Positions 1-4,764 of a stretch of 5,297 nucleotides of DNA are shown here, piece by piece (the first letter of the stretch is position 1; every line of letters begins with the position of its first letter). Under the pieces are notes generated by a model, which saw only the letters and a program-made list of their open reading frames with translations, made no database searches and was not told the origin of the DNA. The DNA comes from an uncultured Azospirillum sp. GTDB lineage: Bacteria; Pseudomonadota; Alphaproteobacteria; Azospirillales; Azospirillaceae. The position numbers and the translations under genes are program-made. Location of the stretch: contig CALGOL010000071.1 of NCBI GenBank assembly GCA_937960755.1, positions 1 to 5,297 of the forward strand. Direction: 5' to 3'.

Positions 1-425
1 CTGGTTTGGCCCGCCGCGGCGACGGCGTCGGCCGGCGGCGCGTGATCGGGCAGGTGGGCCAGGCTTTCCTCCGGCGCCGTCGGGCGGCCTTCACGCCGCT
101 GGGCGTCGATGCGCAGATTGCGCGCGATGGTGAAGATCCAGGTGGCGGCGTCGGCGCGGGCCGGGTCGAACAGCGCCGCCTTGCGCCACACCGTCAGCAT
201 GGTTTCCTGCGCCAGATCTTCACTGCGCGCCGGGCTCAACCCTTGGCGGGTCATGTAGCCTTTGATGCGCGGCGCGAAATGGGCGAATAGCCGGGCGAAC
301 GCCTGACGGTCAGCCGACAGGGCTATCGCCGTCACATCGGCCGACAAACAGTCTCGCGGCGTCGAACCTTGCGGCGTGAGCGCTGGCGGAAGGGCGTCGA
401 TGGCGACAAGGGAAAGGTTTGGCAT
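1..425 (-). CDS. rpoE: ECF sigma factor, RpoE/ECF11-like (partial, C-terminus outside window)
   Basis: This RNA polymerase sigma factor subunit would direct transcription of a stress regulon. The reading frame is open from an ATG at 434 to the left edge (144 codons); a second ATG lies at 425. Counting from 434, sigma region 2 is clear: FARLFAHFAPRIKGYM (46-61), EDLAQETMLTVWRKA (72-86), FDP (89-91) and TWIFTIARNLRIDAQRR (98-114), including the usual core-binding and -10 recognition helices. The linker follows; region 4, which reads the -35, is off the window. The sequence resembles Rhodobacter RpoE, which ChrR holds inactive until singlet oxygen appears; a chrR gene is expected just to the left but is not visible. 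The 425 start is preferred because the 434 ATG lies inside the -10 of the gene's own promoter. No Shine-Dalgarno sequence is visible before either ATG. The family call is strong; the exact start and the singlet-oxygen role are inference. Confidence 0.9.
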   Translation of the reverse strand, partial: MPNLSLVAIDALPPALTPQGSTPRDCLSADVTAIALSADRQAFARLFAHFAPRIKGYMTRQGLSPARSEDLAQETMLTVWRKAALFDPARADAATWIFTIARNLRIDAQRREGRPTAPEESLAHLPDHAPPADAVAAAGQT

Positions 426-430
426 GTCAG

Positions 431-460
431 TCATTACGCAAGCAAATTGGCGCTGGATCA
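431..460 (-). promoter_or_regulatory. ECF (RpoE-type) promoter of the sigma gene
   Basis: Read on the minus strand, TGATCC at 460-455 is followed by exactly 18 bases and then TAATGA at 436-431. The -35 sits in the longer GGTGATCC and the -10 in GTAATGA, as at the other two promoters in this window. It matches the TGATCC-N18-TAA pattern known for RpoE of Rhodobacter sphaeroides. Its position directly before the sigma gene implies positive autoregulation. A start 5-8 bases past the -10 falls at 426-423, on the second ATG. Confidence 0.82.
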
Positions 461-497
461 CCGGCGGGCGAGCGGGGCGGCAAAAAAAATGAAAAGG

Positions 498-527
498 TGA
501 TCCGCTGGGGAGGGCGCGGCGTAACGA
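498..527 (+). promoter_or_regulatory. ECF (RpoE-type) promoter of the CFAS-family methyltransferase gene
   Basis: TGATCC at 498-503, an 18-base spacer and TAACGA at 522-527 match the sigma gene's own promoter, facing the other way; 37 bp separate the two -35 hexamers. A run of eight A residues at 482-489 followed by AAAA at 492-495 lies just upstream of the -35 and could act as an UP element. Transcription should begin near 532-535, giving a leader of about 50 bases before the ATG at 586. Confidence 0.85.
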
Positions 528-585
528 CAATGAAATCAGGGCTGAACCAAGCCGCTTTCCGGTTATAGCGAGGAGCCTTTCCCCG

Positions 586-1806
586 ATGAGTGACGCCGCC
601 CTATACGACGCCGCCCCGCCGCGCCAAAACCGCTTCACGGCTTGGCGGGATGGCTTTTGGCTGAATCAGATGCTGCGCATCGCCTCTGGGGTTCGCTATG
701 GCTCCTTGCGCATCGCTGCGCCGGACGGCCGGGCTTGGCGTTTTGGCGGGGGAGAGGGGCCTTGCGTGGAAATCACGCTGTCGCAGCCCTCGGCGGTGGC
801 GCGCGCCCTCCTGCGGGGCGGGCCGGTGGGTTTTGCGGATGCTTATATCGACGGCCTGTGGCGGTGCGACGACCTGCCGGCGCTGATTGAAATCGTCGCC
901 CGCAACGAGCCGGCGCTAAGCGCCGGCATGCAAGGCGGCTGGTTGGCGAGCGCGCTAAATCGGCTTGTTCATTTGTTCAACGCCAACACGCGGCGCGGCA
1001 GCCGGCGCAACATCGCCTTTCACTATGATCTTGGCAACGACTTCTTCGCCGCATGGCTCGACGGCGGTATGCAATATTCCTCAGCGCTTTACGCCGCGCC
1101 CGGCATGTCGTTGGAAGCGGCGCAGGCGGCCAAGCTCGACCGGGTCGCCGACCTGTTGGATCTGCGCGACGGTTGTCGCGTGCTGGAAATCGGCTGTGGC
1201 TGGGGCGCTTTGGCGGAACGCCTGACCCAAGCCGGCGCCCGCGTCACCGGCCTCACCTTGTCGAAAGAGCAATTGGCCTACGCGCAAAAACGATTAGGCG
1301 GCCAAGCCGATTTGCGTTTGCAGGATTATCGCGACGCCGACGGGGTATTCGACCGCATCGTGTCGATTGAGATGATTGAAGCGGTCGGCGAGGAAAACTG
1401 GCCGCGCTATTTCGCCGCTTTGCGCGACAGGCTGGTCCCTGGCGGCGTTGCGGTGCTGCAATCCATCGTCATCGACGACGCCCGCTTCGACAACTACCGC
1501 CGGCATTGCGATTTCATCCAGCGGCGGGTTTTCCCCGGCGGCATGCTGCCCAGTCCGTCCGCCATCGCCCGCCACGCGGCGGCGGCGGGGTTTGTCGTCG
1601 ATCATGTCGAGATGTTTGGCGCTTCTTACGCCGAAACCCTGGCGGAATGGCGGCGGCGCTTCTTGCGCGCTTGGCCGCAAATCGCCGCCCTGGGCTTCGA
1701 TGAGCGCTTCGCCCGCTTGTGGGAGTATTACCTCGCCTATTGCGAGGGCGGGTTCAGGGCCGCCAGCATCGACGTCGGCTTTTGGCGACTGCGGCGGGAA
1801 AGCTGA
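586..1806 (+). CDS. CFA-synthase-family SAM-dependent fatty-acyl-phospholipid methyltransferase
   Basis: The 406-residue enzyme has the layout of cyclopropane-fatty-acyl-phospholipid synthases: an N-terminal domain (about 1-125) and a Rossmann methyltransferase domain (about 140-406). Family motifs are HYDLGNDFF (146-154), the SAM-binding VLEIGCGWG (199-207), GLTLSKEQ (222-229), LQDYRD (245-250), FDRIVSIEMIEAVG (255-268), FPGGMLPS (316-323) and YYLAYCEGGF (381-390). Such enzymes transfer a methylene or methyl group from SAM to the double bond of an acyl chain in membrane phospholipid. Against E. coli Cfa, bicarbonate ligands E239, I268 and Y317 are kept (E265, I294, Y348), but C139 aligns with S166 and H266 with Q292. 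This suggests the branch found beside ECF sigma genes, which includes enzymes of methyl-branched and furan fatty acid synthesis, rather than classical Cfa. AGGAG at 571-575 supports the start. An RpoE-type promoter precedes it. The family is certain; the product is not. Confidence 0.93.
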   Translation: MSDAALYDAAPPRQNRFTAWRDGFWLNQMLRIASGVRYGSLRIAAPDGRAWRFGGGEGPCVEITLSQPSAVARALLRGGPVGFADAYIDGLWRCDDLPALIEIVARNEPALSAGMQGGWLASALNRLVHLFNANTRRGSRRNIAFHYDLGNDFFAAWLDGGMQYSSALYAAPGMSLEAAQAAKLDRVADLLDLRDGCRVLEIGCGWGALAERLTQAGARVTGLTLSKEQLAYAQKRLGGQADLRLQDYRDADGVFDRIVSIEMIEAVGEENWPRYFAALRDRLVPGGVAVLQSIVIDDARFDNYRRHCDFIQRRVFPGGMLPSPSAIARHAAAAGFVVDHVEMFGASYAETLAEWRRRFLRAWPQIAALGFDERFARLWEYYLAYCEGGFRAASIDVGFWRLRRES

Positions 1807-1819
1807 CCTTCCCCGCTAC

Positions 1820-1853
1820 GCCGTCAGCTCGCGGACACCCGCCGGCTGACGGC
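1820..1853. terminator. Inverted repeat between convergent genes, possible bidirectional terminator
   Basis: GCCGTCAGC at 1820-1828 is perfectly complementary to GCTGACGGC at 1845-1853, giving a 9-bp GC-rich stem with a 16-base loop. It lies at the meeting point of two convergent genes, 13 bases past the methyltransferase stop, and overlaps the stop codon of the SnoaL-like gene. No T-run follows on either strand, so it is not a canonical intrinsic terminator. It may still slow polymerase or protect 3' ends. Confidence 0.45.
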
Positions 1854-2258
1854 TTGGACGAGGCCGCCCAACAGCGGCATGCGGCGGTAAATCTCGCCGC
1901 CGTCCCAGAATTCGACGTGGGATTTGACCAAGCCTTCCGGCGTCAGCAGTATTTCCGCCGCGCCATTAAAGCCGAAGTCGCCGATCCACTTCGCCCGCGC
2001 GTCGAACCGCCAGCGCAAGAATCCCAAATCGCCGTCGAGCCCACGGCGCTCAATGACGAAGCGCGGGTCGGCGCAACTGTGCAAGGCGTGGTCCAGCACC
2101 CGCCGCACCCCGGCGCGGCCGCGCACGTCGTTGAAAGGATCGGCGAAGCGCACGTCGGCGGTGGTCAGCGCGTCCAACTCCGGCAGACTTTCCGCGTTCA
2201 ACGTTTCAAGAAAGGTGATCCAGCGGTCGAGGCCGCCGCGGCGCGCGTCTTCATTCAT
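1824..2258 (-). CDS. NTF2/SnoaL-like fold protein of the ECF-sigma lipid cluster
   Basis: The protein has 144 residues, the usual size for a single cone-shaped NTF2/SnoaL-like domain. Visible features are an N-terminal helix (DRWITFLETL, 11-20), the strand-turn FADPFNDVRG (38-47), a following helix (GVRRVLDHAL, 50-59), HVEFWDGGEIY (114-124) and a C-terminal PLLGGLVQAVSRRV (128-141). No signal peptide or membrane segment is seen. Proteins of this type recur beside rpoE-chrR, SDR and CFAS-family genes in proteobacteria; their biochemical role is not established, and a ligand-binding or isomerase-like function would be a guess. Its ATG overlaps the SDR stop codon (ATGA), so the two are translationally coupled and read from the promoter at 3076-3047. 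It ends 17 bp from the convergent methyltransferase gene. Confidence 0.85.
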   Translation of the reverse strand: MNEDARRGGLDRWITFLETLNAESLPELDALTTADVRFADPFNDVRGRAGVRRVLDHALHSCADPRFVIERRGLDGDLGFLRWRFDARAKWIGDFGFNGAAEILLTPEGLVKSHVEFWDGGEIYRRMPLLGGLVQAVSRRVSAS

Positions 2259-3022
2259 CGGGACAGCATCCTTTCAGTCAGCGCGAAGTAAAGCCGGTAG
2301 GGTAGGCGGCGGGCGAGGCGCAGCGCGGAGACGAAGCGCCACGGGAAGGCGATTTCAAAACGCCGCCCGGCCAGTCCGCGCATGATCTCGTCCGCGGCGC
2401 GCTCGGCGGTGATGAGGTCCGGCATCGGGAAGTCGTTGCGCGCCGTCAGCGGCGTGGCGACGAAGCCGGGGCAGATCAGGCGCAAATCGACGCCGGCCCG
2501 CCGACATTCCGGCCGCAGGGATTCGCATAAGTTTATGAGCGCCGCCTTGGTCGGGCCATAGGCGGCGGCGGTCGGCAGGCCGCGCCAGCCGGCGACCGAC
2601 GCCACGACGGCGATCTGACCGCGGCGCCGGGCGGTGAACGCCGGCAGCAGCGCCGCCAGCCCATGGACGACTCCCATATAATTGACGTCCATCAGCGCGC
2701 GGGCGGTGGCGGCGGAAAAGTCCGCGACGCCCATCGGCGTGTGCGTGCCGGCGTTCAACACGGCGAGATCAAGCCCGCCGAAGTCCTGTTCGATGCGCGT
2801 CGCAACGTCTGCGACGGCGGCGGCGTCGGTCACGTCAAGCGGGTAGGGGACGATTGCGCCCGCCTGAGCCGCCGCGGCGACGGTGGCCAGTTTGTCGGCG
2901 GAGCGGGCGGAAACCGCGACGCGCCAGCCGTCCGCCGCCAGTCGCAACGCCAGCGCGGCGCCGATGCCGCCGCCGCCGCCGGTGATCCAGGCGCAGCGGG
3001 AAGAAGGGGGCTGCTGGGACAT
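2255..3022 (-). CDS. Short-chain dehydrogenase/reductase (SDR)
   Basis: This is a 255-residue classical SDR, a cytoplasmic NAD(P)-dependent oxidoreductase of normal family length. The cofactor motif TGGGGGIG spans 14-21, D63 is the acidic residue near the adenine site (PLDV), NAG is at 90-92, and the catalytic set is N114, S142, Y155 and K159 (YGPTK). PG at 185-186 follows the active site. The substrate cannot be read from the sequence. The C-terminus (RFEIAFPWRFVSALRLARRLPYR...) is basic and aromatic, compatible with a lipid substrate or membrane contact, but this is inference. The start is supported by GGAG at 3031-3028, five bases before the ATG. It is the first gene of a two-gene operon with the SnoaL-like gene, under an RpoE-type promoter. 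SDRs of this kind are regular members of RpoE-ChrR-linked clusters with CFAS-family enzymes. Confidence 0.93.
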   Translation of the reverse strand: MSQQPPSSRCAWITGGGGGIGAALALRLAADGWRVAVSARSADKLATVAAAAQAGAIVPYPLDVTDAAAVADVATRIEQDFGGLDLAVLNAGTHTPMGVADFSAATARALMDVNYMGVVHGLAALLPAFTARRRGQIAVVASVAGWRGLPTAAAYGPTKAALINLCESLRPECRRAGVDLRLICPGFVATPLTARNDFPMPDLITAERAADEIMRGLAGRRFEIAFPWRFVSALRLARRLPYRLYFALTERMLSR

Positions 3023-3046
3023 GGCGGCTCCGTAACAGGTTCACAC

Positions 3047-3076
3047 CCATTACGGAACGCCAGGGCTTGCGGATCA
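3047..3076 (-). promoter_or_regulatory. ECF (RpoE-type) promoter of the SDR-SnoaL operon
   Basis: On the minus strand, TGATCC (3076-3071) is followed by 18 bases and TAATGG (3052-3047). As at the other two sites, the -35 extends to GGTGATCC and the -10 is preceded by G (GTAATGG). Transcription would begin near 3042-3039, leaving a leader of about 18-20 bases that contains the GGAG ribosome binding site. The position is exactly right for the SDR gene. Confidence 0.82.
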
Positions 3077-3188
3077 CCGACGCCGGCTAAACCACGTACA
3101 GCCGCGGGCTTTCGGCGATGCACGCCGGGCGTCCCACCCCAACCTCGCCCTTGCGCGGCGCTTTCTATGGCGCGGGCGACCGCGCCGC

Positions 3189-3210
3189 CTTTCCCGGCGT
3201 CCTGGGAAAG
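3189..3210. repeat. Short inverted repeat upstream of the MarR-GNAT promoter
   Basis: CTTTCCC at 3189-3195 pairs perfectly with GGGAAAG at 3204-3210 across an 8-base gap. It lies about 20 bases upstream of the MarR-type operator. It could be a second regulator site or chance. The rest of 3077-3229, between the SDR promoter and this region, shows no convincing gene. Confidence 0.25.
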
Positions 3211-3214
3211 GGAC

Positions 3215-3242
3215 TTCTCATTTGCGCAGATAGTTGTATAAT
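3215..3242 (+). promoter_or_regulatory. Housekeeping-type promoter of the MarR-GNAT gene
   Basis: A perfect TATAAT at 3237-3242 is preceded, after 16 bases, by TTCTCA (3215-3220; four of six matches to TTGACA). In this GC-rich DNA a consensus -10 stands out. Transcription would start near 3249, giving a leader of about 25 bases with GGGAG at 3261-3265 before the ATG at 3275. The -10 lies in the centre of the inverted repeat at 3230-3250. Confidence 0.6.
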
Positions 3243-3250
3243 ACAACTAT
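3230..3250. promoter_or_regulatory. Palindromic operator, probably of the MarR-GNAT protein
   Basis: Two perfect 10-base arms, ATAGTTGTAT (3230-3239) and ATACAACTAT (3241-3250), flank one base. The size and symmetry suit a MarR dimer. The site covers the TATAAT box and ends 24 bases before the start codon of the MarR-type gene, so binding should block its own transcription. The divergent SDR promoter is about 150 bases away and less likely to be affected. Confidence 0.75.
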
Positions 3251-3274
3251 AATCCGGCAAGGGAGCGGTGAGAG

Positions 3275-4237
3275 ATGACCGTCGATCCGTCGTTAATCGA
3301 AGACGTCCGCGCCGCGTCGCGCGCCATGGTGCGCGAGTTGGGCTTCATGCGGTCGACGCTGGCGGCCACCGACTACTCGCCTTCCGCTGTACACGCGCTG
3401 ATGGAGATCGGCGCGCGGGGCGTGGCGACCGCCGCGCAATTGGCGCCGCTGTTGCGGCTGGAGAAATCCAGCGTCAGCCGCATGATCGCCAAGCTGATAA
3501 AGGCGGGGGAATTGCGCGAAGCGGCCGGCGGCGGCGACAGCCGGGTGAAGGAGCTGTCGTTGACGCCGCAAGGCGCCCGCACCGTCGCCGACATCCACGC
3601 TTTCGGCCGCAATCAGGCGACGGCGGCGCTGGCGCTCTTGGCCCCCGACGAGCGGCGAACCGTGGCGCAAGGACTGGCGGCCTACGCCCAGGCGTTGCGG
3701 GCGAGCGGCGCGGACAGCGCCGACACCGGGCTGGTTCCGTCGATCGACATCGTCGCAGGCTATCGGCCGGGGGTGGTGGGGCGGGTGGCGGAAATGCACG
3801 CCGCCTACTACGCCGCCCGTGTCGGTTTCGGCTGGGTGTTTGAAAGTCAGGTGGCCAGCGGGATGGCGGAATTCGTCAGCCGGCTGGAGAACCCTTGCAA
3901 CGGCCTGTGGATCGCCTTGCAAAACGGTCGGATCGTCGGCTCGGTCGCCATCGACGGCGAGGATTTGGGCGGCGGCGCAGCGCATCTGCGCTGGTTCATT
4001 ATGGATGAAAGTTGCCGTGGTCGAGGCGTCGGCCGGCGCCTGCTGGCGGAAGCGACGGAATTTTGTGATCGGCAAGAGTTTCGCGAGACGCAACTTTGGA
4101 CCTTCAAGGGGTTGGACGCGGCGCGGCGGCTCTATGACGATTTTGGTTTTGCGTTGGCGCGCGAGGCGCCGGGGGACCAGTGGGGCGGAAGTGTTATTGA
4201 ACAGCAATTGATCCGTCCCGGCGGGCCGTGGGCTTGA
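3275..4237 (+). CDS. MarR-family regulator fused to a GNAT N-acetyltransferase
   Basis: The 320-residue protein joins two domains. Residues about 1-145 form a MarR winged helix: AQLAPLL (55-61) and the recognition helix LEKSSVSRMIAKLIKAGEL (62-80), the wing with GGGDSRVKEL (85-94), then a long dimerisation helix (about 120-142). Residues about 153-315 form a GNAT domain: an N-terminal helix (about 167-182), the strand GRIVGSVAI (218-226), the acetyl-CoA pyrophosphate loop CRGRGVGRRLL (247-257; the R/Q-x-x-G-x-G signature) and AARRLYDDFGF (282-292) of motif B. It probably binds DNA as a dimer and acetylates an unknown amine. This architecture is a known family, with a single start at GGGAG-ATG. 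Its own palindromic operator suggests autorepression. It is divergent from the SDR operon, and its stop codon abuts the next palindrome. Substrate and inducer cannot be predicted. Confidence 0.93.
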   Translation: MTVDPSLIEDVRAASRAMVRELGFMRSTLAATDYSPSAVHALMEIGARGVATAAQLAPLLRLEKSSVSRMIAKLIKAGELREAAGGGDSRVKELSLTPQGARTVADIHAFGRNQATAALALLAPDERRTVAQGLAAYAQALRASGADSADTGLVPSIDIVAGYRPGVVGRVAEMHAAYYAARVGFGWVFESQVASGMAEFVSRLENPCNGLWIALQNGRIVGSVAIDGEDLGGGAAHLRWFIMDESCRGRGVGRRLLAEATEFCDRQEFRETQLWTFKGLDAARRLYDDFGFALAREAPGDQWGGSVIEQQLIRPGGPWA

Positions 4238-4260
4238 TTAGATGATATTCATCATCTAAT
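4237..4260. promoter_or_regulatory. Palindromic operator overlapping the MaoC-TetR promoter
   Basis: ATTAGATGAT (4237-4246) and its exact reverse complement ATCATCTAAT (4251-4260) flank the bases ATTC. The right arm ends in TCTAAT (five of six to a -10 box), and TTGATT (4234-4239) lies 15 bases upstream as a candidate -35, so the repeat covers the likely promoter. Size and symmetry fit a TetR-type dimer, and a TetR gene lies in the same transcription unit. It begins at the last base of the MarR-GNAT stop codon, so in RNA it could also form a weak terminator hairpin. Confidence 0.7.
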
Positions 4261-4288
4261 TTGCTGGTCGAACAGCAAAGGACAAGCC

Positions 4289-4747
4289 ATGACCGATTCG
4301 CAACGCCTGTATCTCGAGGATCTCCACGTCGGCCAACGGTTTGAGAGCGCCCGCCATGTGCTGGACGTGGGCCAGATCAAAGACTTCGCCGGCCAGTTTG
4401 ACCCGCAGCCCTTTCATCTTGATGAGGCGGCGGCGGCGGACAGCCTGTTCGCCGGTTTGGCGGCCAGCGGTTGGCACACCGCGGCGGTGACGATGAAACT
4501 GCTGGTGGGCGGCGGCGCGCCCATCGCCGGCGGCTTGATTGGCGCCGGGGTGGAAATCACGTGGCCGCGGCCGACCCGTCCGGGGGACGAATTGCGGGTG
4601 TTGAGCGAAGTGGTGGACATCACGCCGTCGCGCTCGCGCCCCGACCGCGGCATCGTCGCCATCCGCAGTGAAACCTTGAACCAGCGGGACGAGGTGGTGC
4701 AGGTGCTGACCTCCAAACTGGTGGCGTTTCGGCGCGCTGCGCCCTGA
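4289..4747 (+). CDS. MaoC-like hot-dog fold acyl-CoA hydratase/dehydratase
   Basis: The 152-residue protein is the normal length for a single hot-dog MaoC domain. The hydratase-2 signature is plain: IKDFAGQFDPQPFHLDE (30-46), with candidate catalytic D38 and H43 at the same spacing as the Asp/His pair in PhaJ-type (R)-enoyl-CoA hydratases, followed by FAGLAASGWHTA (54-65). It would hydrate or dehydrate a 2-enoyl/3-hydroxyacyl thioester in the cytoplasm; chain length and pathway are not evident. WPRPTRPGDEL (92-102) is the usual later strand-turn of MaoC proteins. AAAGGA at 4277-4282 sets the start. It is followed after 17 bp by a TetR gene, so both are likely co-transcribed from the promoter overlapped by the 4237-4260 palindrome. 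A thioesterase-like hot-dog is less likely because the hydratase signature is intact. Confidence 0.92.
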   Translation: MTDSQRLYLEDLHVGQRFESARHVLDVGQIKDFAGQFDPQPFHLDEAAAADSLFAGLAASGWHTAAVTMKLLVGGGAPIAGGLIGAGVEITWPRPTRPGDELRVLSEVVDITPSRSRPDRGIVAIRSETLNQRDEVVQVLTSKLVAFRRAAP

Positions 4748-4764
4748 CCGGAAAGGGCGGGGCG

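Noticed and set aside
6..290. Plus-strand open frame at the left edge
   Set aside because: It is opposite the sigma factor gene, whose region 2 motifs leave no doubt about the coding strand.
909..927. Perfect 8-bp inverted repeat with a 3-base loop inside the methyltransferase gene
   Set aside because: The GC-rich palindrome encodes ordinary residues (PALSAG) in the linker region, and there is no T-run or reason to expect termination inside the gene.
2216..2221. TGATCC inside the SnoaL-like gene (also at 2983-2988 in the SDR gene and 4958-4963 in the TetR gene)
   Set aside because: None has a TAA-type -10 at 18 bases, and all lie inside coding sequence; the 2983 copy is part of the Ile-Thr codons of the SDR glycine motif.
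1719..2291. A 190-codon plus-strand open frame across the methyltransferase end and the SnoaL-like gene
   Set aside because: It lies opposite the minus-strand SnoaL-like gene, has no recognisable domain or ribosome site, and crosses the convergent junction.
2961..2983. Run of CCGCCG triplets resembling a simple repeat
   Set aside because: These are the glycine codons of the SDR cofactor-binding motif TGGGGGIG read on the other strand.
2663..3241. Plus-strand open frame (192 codons) opposite the SDR gene and into the intergenic region, plus minus-strand frames at 2830-3246
   Set aside because: These are low-complexity shadows of the SDR gene; the SDR frame has all catalytic motifs, and the intergenic part is better explained by the promoter at 3076-3047.
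3293..4207. A 304-codon open frame on the minus strand opposite the MarR-GNAT gene
   Set aside because: It is a shadow of the GC-rich coding strand: the composition is Arg/Ala/Gln/Pro-rich with no recognisable domain, while the plus strand has two complete domains.
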